Shown piece after piece: positions 35,685 through 44,662 of a stretch of 64,000 nucleotides of DNA (position 1 is its first letter; each line of letters opens with the position of its first letter). Source of the DNA: Firm-04 sp045600205 (GTDB taxonomy: Bacteria; Bacillota; Clostridia; Oscillospirales; Ruminococcaceae); NCBI GenBank assembly GCA_045600205.1, contig JAZRXM010000044.1, positions 39,390 through 103,389 of the forward strand. The letters run 5' to 3'. The notes under the pieces are model-generated. The model had not been told where the DNA came from. It searched no databases and saw only the letters and a program-made list of their open reading frames with translations. The translations under genes and the position numbers were made by a program.

Positions 35685-36287
35685 ATGGATACACAGAAGG
35701 ATAGGAACCGCAAAAACTGCTATATTTACGTCATTGTGATGAGTACGGATACCATTCCTGCCAAAGCAATCCGTATGGCAACCAGAAGACCCTATTCGCA
35801 CGCATCCATTTCTCTTGACGCATCTTTGAAGCAAATGTTCAGCTTTTGCCGCAGTTACACAGCAATTCCATTCCCGGCTACCTTTAAGGAGGAACTGATC
35901 GGGCAGGGTGTACTCGGTCATTTTCCGGAAATTCCCTGTGAGATCTACCGTTTGCCCGTTACACAGGGGCAATACAGTCGTTCAATGGAACTGATCGACC
36001 ATTTTTTGGAATGCCGCAAAAGTTATTCATATAACTATATGGGATTGCTGCGAGTGCGTCTGCAAATTGAAAAGGAATTGAGCAACAAATTTGTCTGTTC
36101 GCAGTTTGTTGCGTATATGCTGGAAGAATGCGGCATAGAGCTGGAAAAAGCGGCAAGTTTGTATTCCCCTGATGATTTGCGCTTTTTGCCGCAGGCAGAG
36201 CTTGTTTACCGCGGTGAATTGAATCGCTATTACGAGGAACAGCGTTCCTTGGCAGAAATGCAGGGAAATTCGCGTTCAGTTGGTTAA
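35685..36287 (+). CDS. Permuted NlpC/P60-like (YiiX/YaeF-type) papain-fold protein
   Basis: 200 residues from ATG 35685, with AAAGGA nine bases upstream. The early YSHASISLD (His) and the late FVCSQFVAYML (Cys) fit a circularly permuted papain fold, in which the His precedes the Cys. No signal peptide is seen, so it would act in the cytoplasm. Permuted members cleave amide or acyl bonds; the substrate is unknown. Its stop overlaps the stop of the convergent gene through a shared TTAA. The assignment is by motif only. Confidence 0.65.
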   Translation: MDTQKDRNRKNCYIYVIVMSTDTIPAKAIRMATRRPYSHASISLDASLKQMFSFCRSYTAIPFPATFKEELIGQGVLGHFPEIPCEIYRLPVTQGQYSRSMELIDHFLECRKSYSYNYMGLLRVRLQIEKELSNKFVCSQFVAYMLEECGIELEKAASLYSPDDLRFLPQAELVYRGELNRYYEEQRSLAEMQGNSRSVG

Positions 36288-36604
36288 TGAACGGCTTTTT
36301 CCATTGTTGAAAATAATTGCAGCATCCATTTTGCCATACAAGGCGGTAGATGTGCCGCGATTTGTTCAGAAATCGGCGTGGTTGGGAGTTGTAGATTCCA
36401 GATCCATTCGCCGCCGCCAAGCGTAATTTCATATGACGCAGAAACATCGGTTTTCGACGATATCTGTGCCATGACAGGCTGTCCGCCATAGAGTGCCTGC
36501 CGCGTTTTTTGAGCACAGCGCAGCATTCCGAGCGTCAGTGCCAGTGCAGAACCATAGATAAGAGCCACGTATTGCAGCGCGGCTCTTTTTTTGTGTTTTT
36601 TCAT
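36284..36604 (-). CDS. Small membrane-anchored hypothetical protein in the spoIIP unit
   Basis: 106 residues: basic start MKKHKKRAALQ, one membrane helix (about 11-27), then a soluble outer part with a beta-rich stretch (ASYEITLGGGEWIWNLQLP). AGGAGG precedes the ATG by five bases. It starts 18 bases after spoIIP and is probably co-transcribed with it, so a sporulation role is likely. No family recognised. Confidence 0.7.
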   Translation of the reverse strand: MKKHKKRAALQYVALIYGSALALTLGMLRCAQKTRQALYGGQPVMAQISSKTDVSASYEITLGGGEWIWNLQLPTTPISEQIAAHLPPCMAKWMLQLFSTMEKAVH

Positions 36605-36622
36605 AAAAACCTCCTGTTTATG

Positions 36623-37762
36623 TTATTTCACAAGCTGCTTGATACTTTCGGCAAGCGCATTTCCGAACAGTTCTCCCGCATACCGTGCCTCCTCCATAGT
36701 GTTGCCCTGTGAGCCGAATTCTACAAGCAGACTGCCTGTTGTTAAATCTTGATTGTATTTGCGGTAATCGAACAGGACAGGGCGCGTGAATCCGTTGTAC
36801 ATTCCTTCTGCCTGCTGCTGCAAAAAGCTTGCAAAATGGAAGTTTTCGCGGTAATTCGGCATTCCCATGGTGCCGTCATCGCAGCCTGAGATAATCATAA
36901 TTTGCGCAGATTTTTTCCCGTTAATCACAGCAGTCGGCGCGTAAATCGTCGAATTTGCGGTGATTGCGTCACGATGGATATCCAACGCAATACAAATTGA
37001 TGGATATTTTGCTAAAATTTCTTTCACAGTTTTTGCACTGCGGGAATAGCTATTATTCCAAACAGGAAAATCATGGATTTCACCTGCATGGATGACGCCG
37101 ATTCCGGCATTTACGAGAGATTTTGCAATTGCATCGCCAACCATGACCATATTTTTGTCAGGTTCTGTGGTACGATAGTTAAATGCTGCATCAAAAAAAG
37201 AGCGTTCCGTTTGCTCAAAACTTTCGGTTGTGTGCGTGTGATAAATCAACACCATTGGAGAACCATCCATTTTCAACGGAAGATTAGGCAAAATCTTCGA
37301 TTCTGCAAGCAAATCAGCATTTTTCCAAGACGTGCAGTTCCGCACCTGCCCCGCCTTTTCCAATGATATAAACTGCGTACCTGCTTGCTTTCCGTAATGC
37401 TTTTCGACAACGTTGCCGTCATTTGCAGTTTTCTCTGTGGGATATAGTTTGCTTTGCCACATAGCTTTGGATGCATCAGATTCCCATGAAATCACCGCAG
37501 AATCGTTGATACTTGTGTTTTCAACAGTTACTTCCGAATTTGTGGAGATGCCGATGCCTTCCGCAAGATGATACTGCATCCAATGTTCGGAAGATGTATT
37601 GATTATGTTCGTATCTGCGATAGAATCAAGCCGATTTGTACCGATTTGCACGCTTTGCATCAGCGGAATCAATGCTACTGCACCTCGAATTGCTCCTAAA
37701 ACCGTTCCACAAAGCAAAACACGCCCCGCAATGTTTCGCACCCGCCGCAATCTGATGACCAT
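36623..37762 (-). CDS. spoIIP: Stage II sporulation protein P
   Basis: Peptidoglycan amidase/endopeptidase of the engulfment machine, which works with SpoIID and SpoIIM in the forespore-engulfing membrane. 379 residues, ATG 37762 with AAAGGAG seven bases upstream. A membrane helix is at about 13-32. The catalytic domain shows LIYHTHTTESF, IALDIHRDA and VEFGSQGNTMEEARYAG, with the His and Glu residues of the zinc site. Its promoter fits the mother-cell factor SigE. The window encodes no spoIID or spoIIM proper. Confidence 0.95.
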   Translation of the reverse strand: MVIRLRRVRNIAGRVLLCGTVLGAIRGAVALIPLMQSVQIGTNRLDSIADTNIINTSSEHWMQYHLAEGIGISTNSEVTVENTSINDSAVISWESDASKAMWQSKLYPTEKTANDGNVVEKHYGKQAGTQFISLEKAGQVRNCTSWKNADLLAESKILPNLPLKMDGSPMVLIYHTHTTESFEQTERSFFDAAFNYRTTEPDKNMVMVGDAIAKSLVNAGIGVIHAGEIHDFPVWNNSYSRSAKTVKEILAKYPSICIALDIHRDAITANSTIYAPTAVINGKKSAQIMIISGCDDGTMGMPNYRENFHFASFLQQQAEGMYNGFTRPVLFDYRKYNQDLTTGSLLVEFGSQGNTMEEARYAGELFGNALAESIKQLVK

Positions 37763-37787
37763 ATCGCCACTCCTTTCTTGATATTGC

Positions 37788-37815
37788 AGTATATGCGGGA
37801 AATTTTTGAAATATG
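37788..37815 (-). promoter_or_regulatory. SigE-type promoter of spoIIP
   Basis: On the - strand CATATT (37810-37815), 14-bp spacer, CATATACT (37788-37795). Known SigE sites have ATATT-like -35 and CATACA-T-like -10 boxes with about this spacing. spoIIP is SigE-dependent in Bacillus. The leader would be about 18 bases. Confidence 0.6.
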
Positions 37816-37864
37816 TGATTTCGGACAAACAGCGGCGCATAGATTGCAACAGGAGGCGAATAGT

Positions 37865-38809
37865 ATGTGTCAAAGAAGAAAAACTCCGTCTTTTCGACGT
37901 TTTCTAAAACTAATGTTTATAGATTTGCTGGTGTTGGCTGTCATTCGCTTGATATTGATGTTTCATGGTTGTACGCAAAATGAAAAAGTTGCTTCTGTGT
38001 ATCAAAACAACGAATCTTCGGAACTTCTGGTGCTGATGTACCATAGCGTGCGCAATGGACCTGAGTCAGGATATTCGGTCACGCCACAAACGTTGGAGGC
38101 GGATTTTCAGTATCTGGCGGCGCATGATTTTGAGGCGGTCAGTCCCGAGGATTTAGTGCGATTTGTAACGGATGGAGTGCCGCTGCCTTCAAAGCCTGTT
38201 TTGCTGACTTTCGATGACGGTTTTTATAACAATCTTGCTTATGTTCTGCCTCTGTTGAAACAGTATGATTTTTGCGCAGTTGTGAACATTGTTGGTGAGT
38301 TTACTGAGGAACTTGCGCCTGTTGACAGTCATGTTCCTGCGTATTCGTATCTGACAGCGGAGGACTGCCGTGCGCTACTCGACAGCGGGCGGGTCACGCT
38401 TGGAAACCACACAACGAAACTGCATCATCGTACTGACCGTAAAGGCTGTGCAATCAGCAAAGATGAATCAGAATCACGATATCACGCAATTTTCATGAAT
38501 GATATATCACACTTGCAGGAGTTTTTACAGCGTGAACTATCATTTGAGCCGATTGTTTTTGCATATCCTTACGGTTTTGATTGCGCGGAAAGTATCCCCG
38601 TATTAAAGGATTTAGGATTCCTTTTGACACTTACCTGCTACGAACATTGGAATGAAATCACGCAGGGTGATGTTGATAGTCTGTATGGTTTGGGAAGATA
38701 CAATCGCGCAGGAAATCAAAGTACAGACGCTTTTTTTACGCGAATTTTAGGAGAATCTTGCACATCAAAAAGCTGCTTCGGAGAAGAATCCGAAGCAGCT
38801 TTGTATTAA
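37865..38809 (+). CDS. Polysaccharide deacetylase (NodB-type), membrane-anchored
   Basis: 314 residues from ATG 37865, preceded by AGGAGG. Basic N-terminus and one helix (about 14-33), then a NodB domain: LVLMYHSVRNG, LLTFDDGFYNN with the catalytic Asp pair, and LGNHTTKLHH with the metal His. It should remove acetyl groups from peptidoglycan or another N-acetylated polymer outside the cell. Divergent from spoIIP; both may be spore-cortex-related or wall genes. The last codons (38769-38802) are also the hairpin terminator of the convergent ABC-F gene, and the stop shares TTAA with that gene. Confidence 0.9.
   Translation: MCQRRKTPSFRRFLKLMFIDLLVLAVIRLILMFHGCTQNEKVASVYQNNESSELLVLMYHSVRNGPESGYSVTPQTLEADFQYLAAHDFEAVSPEDLVRFVTDGVPLPSKPVLLTFDDGFYNNLAYVLPLLKQYDFCAVVNIVGEFTEELAPVDSHVPAYSYLTAEDCRALLDSGRVTLGNHTTKLHHRTDRKGCAISKDESESRYHAIFMNDISHLQEFLQRELSFEPIVFAYPYGFDCAESIPVLKDLGFLLTLTCYEHWNEITQGDVDSLYGLGRYNRAGNQSTDAFFTRILGESCTSKSCFGEESEAALY
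38769..38802 (-). terminator. ABC-F terminator embedded in the deacetylase 3' coding end
   Basis: Perfect 14-bp stem (38769-38782 and 38789-38802), six-base loop, with a T run on the - strand side. It starts four bases after the ABC-F stop, inside the opposing gene. Confidence 0.85.
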
Positions 38810-40734
38810 CTATTCAGTTCATCTTCCAAGAGGATGAGTTCTTCGAGAATCTCGTCCTGTCTGGCGCGAATTTCCTCAAGTCGGGTGCAGATTGCCTGCA
38901 TTTTCTCGTAATTGCTTTGAATTTCGGGCTGTTCCAAAGATGTCTGCAATTCCGTTTCTTCGTTCTGGAGATTTTCCGTTTCCTGTTCCAGCGTTTTCTG
39001 CTGCTGACGTCGTTTTGCGTCTAAGCTGCGCTGTTCTTTGGTACGGAAGCCTGCTTTTGCAGATTCTACAGCTTTTTTCTGCTTTTCTGCGGCGATTGCA
39101 GCCTGCTCCTCCTCATTTTTTCGTTTGATTTGCTCCTGATATGCGGTAAATCTGCCCTTGAAGCGATCAACAGTGCCGTTTTCCAATACCAGCAGATTAT
39201 CCGCGAGGCGGTCGAGAAGGTAGCGGTCGTGGCTGACGAATAGAATTGTGCCGTCAAATTCGGCAAGCGCCTCCTCAAGTACCTCCTTAGTGGTAAGGTC
39301 GAGGTGGTTGGTCGGCTCGTCCAGCAGAAGCACGTTGCCGTGCTCCATCATCAGGATGGCGAAGCAGAGTTTTGCGCGCTCGCCGCCCGAAATTACGCCT
39401 GTTTCCTTGAAAACATTTTCGCCTGTTAATCGAACTTGTCCCAACAAACTGCGCACTTCGTAGTCGCTGAGGGTCGGATAGCGGTCGTGCAACTCGTCAA
39501 AAACGGTCGCGTATGGGTTCAGGCTTTCGCTTTCCTGCTCAAAGCAGCCAAGGCGCGTACCTGCTGCCCATCGGACCAGACCCTTATGCGGCAAAATGTT
39601 ACGTAAAACCTTTAGCAGCGTGGATTTTCCTGCACCGTTCTCGCCGATGATGCCGATTTTCTCTCCGCGGCGGACCGCAAAGGAAATACCTTCCATGAGC
39701 GTTTTTCGGCTATCTCCGCTTCCAACGGTCAAATCAATATTTTTGACTTCGAGGATATCGAGCGGCGGTGTAACAGCATACGTAAACGACAATTTTGCTG
39801 ACTTTTGCTCTGCAAACGGTTTCTCGACAAGCTCCATTTTATCAAGCTGTTTGATACGGCTTTTTGCAGATTTCGAGGTCGAAGCGCGGACAAGATTGCG
39901 TGCAACGTAGTCCTCCAGCTTGGCAATTTCCTTTTGCTGTGCGTCATATTCCTTTTGCTGACGCTCCTTTGACTCTGCGCGAAGTTTCGTAAATGCGGTA
40001 TAATTACCACGATATCTGGTCAGTGTACCTTGTTCCAGCTCGCAAATAGAGGTGCAAAGGCGGTCGAGGAAAAAGCGGTCGTGGCTGACGATCAGCAGTG
40101 CCCCTTTCCAGTCTTTCAGGTAGTCCTCGAGCCAGCCGACTGTCTGAAAATCAAGGTGATTCGTGGGTTCGTCAAGTATCAGCAAGTCTGGGGATTCGAG
40201 CAGCAGCTTGCAGAGGGCAAGTCTGGTTTTCTCACCGCCGGAAAATTCGGATACAGTACGCGGCAGATCTGCCTCCGTGAAGCCCATGCCGAACAAAACG
40301 GTTTTCATGCGGACGTCTGTGCGATAACCGTCATTTGTTTCAAAATATGCGGAAAGGCGCGAATATTCGTCTGTTTCATCTGCTGTCAGACCGCTGTTCA
40401 TTTTTGTTTCCAAACGGCGCATTTCTGCCTGAGCCTCTAAAAGTGGCGCAAAAGCGTCAGTTAGCTCCTCCTGCACAGTTTTGCTGCCATCCAGACCGGC
40501 ATTTTGCGCAAGATATCCGATGCGCAGGTGGGTAGCGCGGGAAATGACAGGTTCCTCGGTATCCAGACGGTCCGGTGTTTCAACATCCATTAAAATACGA
40601 AGAAACGTACTTTTTCCACAGCCGTTGTTACCGACCAGACCGATTCTATCCTGATTTTCGACCGTCAGCGCAAGCGATTTCAACACCTGTTTGCCCTGAT
40701 AAAATTTGTTGATTCCTGAACAGGATATCAGCAT
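38806..40734 (-). CDS. ABC-F family ribosome-associated ATPase
   Basis: 642 residues, two ABC domains on one chain without membrane helices: Walker A GNNGCGKST and GENGAGKST, signatures FSGGEKTRLA and ISGGERAKLC, Walker B LLILDEPTNHLD and VLLLDEPTNHLD, and the linker with ARNLVRASTSKSAKSRIKQL. The C-terminal coiled coil (about 540-642) resembles Uup/YdiF types. These proteins bind the ribosomal exit or E site in translation; some confer antibiotic protection. AAGGAG lies seven bases before the ATG. Downstream of an amidohydrolase. Confidence 0.94.
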   Translation of the reverse strand: MLISCSGINKFYQGKQVLKSLALTVENQDRIGLVGNNGCGKSTFLRILMDVETPDRLDTEEPVISRATHLRIGYLAQNAGLDGSKTVQEELTDAFAPLLEAQAEMRRLETKMNSGLTADETDEYSRLSAYFETNDGYRTDVRMKTVLFGMGFTEADLPRTVSEFSGGEKTRLALCKLLLESPDLLILDEPTNHLDFQTVGWLEDYLKDWKGALLIVSHDRFFLDRLCTSICELEQGTLTRYRGNYTAFTKLRAESKERQQKEYDAQQKEIAKLEDYVARNLVRASTSKSAKSRIKQLDKMELVEKPFAEQKSAKLSFTYAVTPPLDILEVKNIDLTVGSGDSRKTLMEGISFAVRRGEKIGIIGENGAGKSTLLKVLRNILPHKGLVRWAAGTRLGCFEQESESLNPYATVFDELHDRYPTLSDYEVRSLLGQVRLTGENVFKETGVISGGERAKLCFAILMMEHGNVLLLDEPTNHLDLTTKEVLEEALAEFDGTILFVSHDRYLLDRLADNLLVLENGTVDRFKGRFTAYQEQIKRKNEEEQAAIAAEKQKKAVESAKAGFRTKEQRSLDAKRRQQQKTLEQETENLQNEETELQTSLEQPEIQSNYEKMQAICTRLEEIRARQDEILEELILLEDELNS

Positions 40735-40773
40735 AATCGTACTCCTTACTGAGATATAATCCGCGCAGATTCG

Positions 40774-41586
40774 TTAAAATCCGAAGAATTCCTGCGCGTT
40801 TTTCCAAAACAGCTTTTGGTAATCTTCAAATGTGTAGCCAAGGCTGAGCAGGCGGTTTGCCTCCTCCTCGGGTGACCACATTGGGAAATCCGAGCCGAAC
40901 ATACAGCAGTCGATGCCGAAACCGCCAATCAGGCGCATGGCGCGTTCTCTGGACATCAGGCAAACGGAACTGCTGGTATCAAAGCGGATATTTTCACCGC
41001 TTCTGAGGACTTCCTCTGCCTCATCCCAAGCGGCAAAACCGCCCAAATGCGAAGCAATCACCTTCAACTTCGGAAAATCGCGCATGACCTTGGCAAGCAT
41101 ACGCGGGTGCGAGTAGTCGTGGCGATAGTCGCCCATGTGGATCAGCACGGGCAGGCGACCCTCAATTGCTTCGTAAATGCGATAAGAAGCGGGGCTGTCG
41201 ATGGCAGTTTTCTGGAAATCGGGGTGTAGCTTGATGCCGTGCAGACCCATTGAAATGGCGCGGTCAACTTCTGCGGGAATGTCCTCAAAATCGCCGTGAA
41301 GTGCAGCAAAACCGTAGAATTCAGGATGCTTTGTGCATTCCTCCGCGATGAAATCATTGATGGAAACGACCTGCTTCGGCGTAGTGGCAACGGAGCAGAC
41401 CAACATTTTTTTTGTACCGATCGCCTGCTCAGCTTCGAGGAGTTTCTGGGCTTCGCCTGCGTCGTAGTGCATTTTGATATCGTAGAACTGACCAATCGAA
41501 AGTGTCGCTTTTTCGCTGATTTTTGATGGGAAAATATGCGTGTGCATATCAGCAATATCGAACTGTTGCGGGGTAAAAATTTCCAA
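40774..41586 (-). CDS. Amidohydrolase (ACMSD-like metal-dependent hydrolase)
   Basis: 270 residues of an amidohydrolase-2 barrel: IADMHTHIFPSKIS holds the metal HxH, GIKLHPDFQ, LIHMGDYRHD and VIASHLGGFA hold other metal His, and MFGSDFPMWSP the final Asp. Substrate unknown; hydrolases or decarboxylases of this group act on varied small molecules. The start is TTG at 41586 with AAAGGA eight bases upstream. Between the MBOAT-like and ABC-F genes; no operon-specific clue. Confidence 0.85.
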   Translation of the reverse strand: MEIFTPQQFDIADMHTHIFPSKISEKATLSIGQFYDIKMHYDAGEAQKLLEAEQAIGTKKMLVCSVATTPKQVVSINDFIAEECTKHPEFYGFAALHGDFEDIPAEVDRAISMGLHGIKLHPDFQKTAIDSPASYRIYEAIEGRLPVLIHMGDYRHDYSHPRMLAKVMRDFPKLKVIASHLGGFAAWDEAEEVLRSGENIRFDTSSSVCLMSRERAMRLIGGFGIDCCMFGSDFPMWSPEEEANRLLSLGYTFEDYQKLFWKNAQEFFGF

Positions 41587-41610
41587 GGGAATCGTCCTTT
41601 CAAAATGATC

Positions 41611-42951
41611 TCAAAGCCCTGCATTGGAGCTGAGAATTTGCATAATTGAGAGTATGAGCAAAGCAAGTTCGCCAAGCGGAATGACGATGATACTTGCTTT
41701 TTCGAGCTTTTCATGTTGTTCGCAAAGTTTTTTCAGGATTTTGCGAATCGGGAATGCACAAAGGATACAAAGCAGCAGATTGCTCCAATACCACGAAAGT
41801 GCGTACTTTGCGTATGGGCTGAGCAAGAATCCGCCTGTACCGAACAGTGAGAATGCATCTTTAAACTGTCCTGTGGTGAGTCCGCTGAACAGGATGAAAC
41901 TGAGAATCACTGCAAATAGATTTGTAATGATGATACGTACTTTTTGAGGGATAATATCCAGAATTTTCCGTTGTTCTGCAATGCGTTCCACAATCAGGAG
42001 CGTCAGTGCAAGAATCGCAAAAACCACGAGATTCCATGAAAAATCAAACAACAGAAACGTGATTGGCAGCAACACGGCAGCAACACGGATACCCCACTGC
42101 AAAATATTCATATCATCGCGGTTTTCATCGGTGATACCGAGGATTTTTGAGAGAATACGATGCATGGGTGTCCAAAGCCGCTGGAAGAATTCCCGCAGGG
42201 ATGACGCCAGATTCGGCGCGTCAAAGCAATCGGGGACACTGTATCCAAGCAGCAGCAAAATGCCTTGTCCCACTTCCAGAATGCTCTGCAAGAGATACAG
42301 CAACATGAAAAAGATGCCCAGTGCAGCGAGCCAAGCATCCAGCATGGTGAAAAACTGTGTCGGCTCCTTGCTGCAAATCATTCCGTAAAATCTGCCGACA
42401 GGAATCGCAAGGACATTATATTTGAACAATCCGACCACAATGTGACCGATGCCGTCTGCGATGCGTTCAATAGAAACTTTTGGGTTGCTGTTTATTTCGC
42501 TGCGTTCAGCAAAATCGAGCGGAATCCCGCCCAGAACACGCGGAAAAGAGAAGCAATAGCCGAGATAATTGAGCAGCGAGGGCGCGCGCAGATTGCCTCT
42601 GACGCGGTCAAAAATCGCACAAACAGACTGTACAGCCGGAATCAGAGTCAGGAGGAAATTTGATTTTGCGAAATAGAGCAGCAAAAGCTGCGCGAGAATG
42701 TCGATGCAGATCCATGCTTTTGCTTTTGCAGCTTTTCTGCCCGTCATGGAGCGGGGGCAGCAGCGCACGGAAAACCAACCGATGCACGCGGATAATGCAG
42801 CAAACAGGAGGTTTTTCCATCCTGCAATCACGCAGTATACGGCACCGCCGACTGCCAGCAGTACAGGCTTAAATTTTCTGGGTACAAATGCGGTAATCAG
42901 CAAAAGCAACGGTAGAAATCCAAATACAAATCTGAGGTCAGCAAGCGGCAC
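41611..42951 (-). CDS. MBOAT/AlgI-like multi-spanning membrane protein, degenerate
   Basis: 446 residues with about ten membrane helices. FSFPRVLGGIPLDFAER resembles the AlgI/DltB segment, and the region SLREFFQRLWTP aligns to the RRWHISL region, but the conserved active His there and the later WHG His appear absent. It is therefore probably an MBOAT-like protein without acyltransferase chemistry, or a transporter-like derivative. The start is GTG at 42951 with AAGGAGG at the end of rnmV, nine bases upstream; an ATG at 42984 lies inside rnmV. The assignment rests on weak similarity. Confidence 0.65.
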   Translation of the reverse strand: MPLADLRFVFGFLPLLLLITAFVPRKFKPVLLAVGGAVYCVIAGWKNLLFAALSACIGWFSVRCCPRSMTGRKAAKAKAWICIDILAQLLLLYFAKSNFLLTLIPAVQSVCAIFDRVRGNLRAPSLLNYLGYCFSFPRVLGGIPLDFAERSEINSNPKVSIERIADGIGHIVVGLFKYNVLAIPVGRFYGMICSKEPTQFFTMLDAWLAALGIFFMLLYLLQSILEVGQGILLLLGYSVPDCFDAPNLASSLREFFQRLWTPMHRILSKILGITDENRDDMNILQWGIRVAAVLLPITFLLFDFSWNLVVFAILALTLLIVERIAEQRKILDIIPQKVRIIITNLFAVILSFILFSGLTTGQFKDAFSLFGTGGFLLSPYAKYALSWYWSNLLLCILCAFPIRKILKKLCEQHEKLEKASIIVIPLGELALLILSIMQILSSNAGL

Positions 42952-42952
42952 G

Positions 42953-43561
42953 TCAAGATTCCTCCTTGTCGAGATATTTGTCAAGAAATGCTGGGAAATC
43001 CGCAGCGGTTGTCATGGTGCCGAGCACCTCACAAAGTCCGTTGACAGAGAGATGCGGCGGCAGTCTGAGCGATTTGAGTAAAGCGCGGCGGCAGACAGCA
43101 CTATGGTCGCTGCCCATCAAACCGTATTCGTAAAGCAGACTTGGTGTGATATCGTTTTCTCTCGTTGCTGCGAGATTTTCATTAAACAGACCGGCGCGTT
43201 CCAGTGCATCAAGCAAAATCTGGTTGTCCATGCCTTCGACGCCGAGCAACCCTTCTTTTCCGGCAATGGTTTTCCGTCGTTCCTTGCCGTGAATGCCGGG
43301 GATATAAACATGAAACAACGTACCTTCGTTGATTGCGCCTTTCAAAAAACCTCGGATCTGAAATCCTGCGGCATCAGCATCCGTCAGGATGACAAGCCCT
43401 GTTGTTTTGGCATAGTGTCGAAGTAAATCAAGCTGCTGCTGATTTTTGTATATCTGAAAGCCGTTTGTGACGATGATCACAGCGTCCACCACAGAGGAAA
43501 GCCGAATTTTATCATATTTTCCCTCCACAACAATTGCGGGGATAATTTTCCGTTTGTCCAT
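42953..43561 (-). CDS. rnmV: Ribonuclease M5
   Basis: Matures 5S rRNA. 202 residues with a Toprim domain: AIVVEGKYDKIRL carries the Glu, LVILTDADAAGFQIRG the DxD pair. Length and motifs match RnmV. The ATG at 43561 directly follows the holA stop and is preceded by AGGAGG about 11 bases before, so the genes are coupled. No 5S gene is in this window. Confidence 0.94.
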   Translation of the reverse strand: MDKRKIIPAIVVEGKYDKIRLSSVVDAVIIVTNGFQIYKNQQQLDLLRHYAKTTGLVILTDADAAGFQIRGFLKGAINEGTLFHVYIPGIHGKERRKTIAGKEGLLGVEGMDNQILLDALERAGLFNENLAATRENDITPSLLYEYGLMGSDHSAVCRRALLKSLRLPPHLSVNGLCEVLGTMTTAADFPAFLDKYLDKEES

Positions 43562-44644
43562 TCAGCGGAGATCCTCCTGACCGTCGCGTTTGATGCGGAG
43601 CATACGGACGATTGCCTGTTCCAGAAGCATCAGCGGGGGTGTACGGCTGGATTTGCAGGCGCGGTCGGTTTCGCGCAGGACCTTGATGCAGGTGCGCAGC
43701 TGTGCAATGGACATCGCGTTACAGTCACGCAGCGCATTTCTGACAGCAAATTCGCGGTTTTTAGGGTATCCAAAATCCGCACAGATATCAGCGATCTGTT
43801 TGGCTGAGCCTGCGCCTAATTTTGCGCGGTAGAGGTCAGTAAACGTACCGCTGAGAATTGAAAGCAAGCCGAGAATGGTTTTGGAATCCTCACTTTTGGC
43901 GGTGAGAGCGGAAAGCAGCCGAAATGCGGTCGTGCCATCGCCGCTTGTGACGGCGCGTGCAAGACGGAAAGCGTCTGCGTCAGGTTGTTGAACGGTCAGT
44001 GCGTCGATCATCTCGAAGGTGATCGGTTCGCCGTCTGCGCAAGCCATGAGCTTGTCAAGTTCCGAGTGAATCAGCGTGGAATCGCAGAGGCAGCGATTTG
44101 CGAGTAATTCAGCATCTTCGCGGGAAATATCGCATCCATGTCGTTTGGCGCGATCCTGAATGGCTTTTCCAAGCTGTATGACGTTTTTCTTCTCACAGAT
44201 GCAGAGAACGCCGTTTTTCTCGAAAAAGCCGGCAATTTTCTTATGTTTCGGGGTAAAAGCGGGTTCGTTGCGGCGCACTTCGTAGACCGTCAGCCCGCGA
44301 ATGATGACCAACACTACCACACGCGGCGGCAGGTCACCGAGGAGTTTCAACAGACTATCGGTTACGGTTGGCGTAAGGATGTCCGCGTCAAGGTCGCGGA
44401 TGACGATGACGTTATAGGGCTGAAACATCGGGCAAAAACCGCAAGCGTCTGCCAGACGGTCAAAATCCAGTTCCTGCCCGTCAAATGCGGTGTACGCCAT
44501 ATCATCGCCGTCAGTGAGTTTTTTGAGGATGCGCTGCGCTGTCTGCGAAACGGTCAGCCCGTCCTCGCCGCAGAGATAGCAGATCGCAGGCGGATTCTCG
44601 CCGCTGTACAATTTGACCGTATCGGTTGCGGAAAGCTTTGGCAT
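43562..44644 (-). CDS. holA: DNA polymerase III delta subunit
   Basis: Clamp-loader subunit that opens the beta clamp. 360 residues with an AAA-like fold without a functional P-loop: AICYLCGEDGLTVSQTA, the YNVIVIRDLDAD strand, and SLLKLLGDLPPRVVVLVIIRG. Downstream of comEC, the conserved comEC-holA order. AAAGGA is about 11 bases before the ATG. Confidence 0.9.
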   Translation of the reverse strand: MPKLSATDTVKLYSGENPPAICYLCGEDGLTVSQTAQRILKKLTDGDDMAYTAFDGQELDFDRLADACGFCPMFQPYNVIVIRDLDADILTPTVTDSLLKLLGDLPPRVVVLVIIRGLTVYEVRRNEPAFTPKHKKIAGFFEKNGVLCICEKKNVIQLGKAIQDRAKRHGCDISREDAELLANRCLCDSTLIHSELDKLMACADGEPITFEMIDALTVQQPDADAFRLARAVTSGDGTTAFRLLSALTAKSEDSKTILGLLSILSGTFTDLYRAKLGAGSAKQIADICADFGYPKNREFAVRNALRDCNAMSIAQLRTCIKVLRETDRACKSSRTPPLMLLEQAIVRMLRIKRDGQEDLR

Positions 44645-44662
44645 ACGTCCGATGATCCTTTC

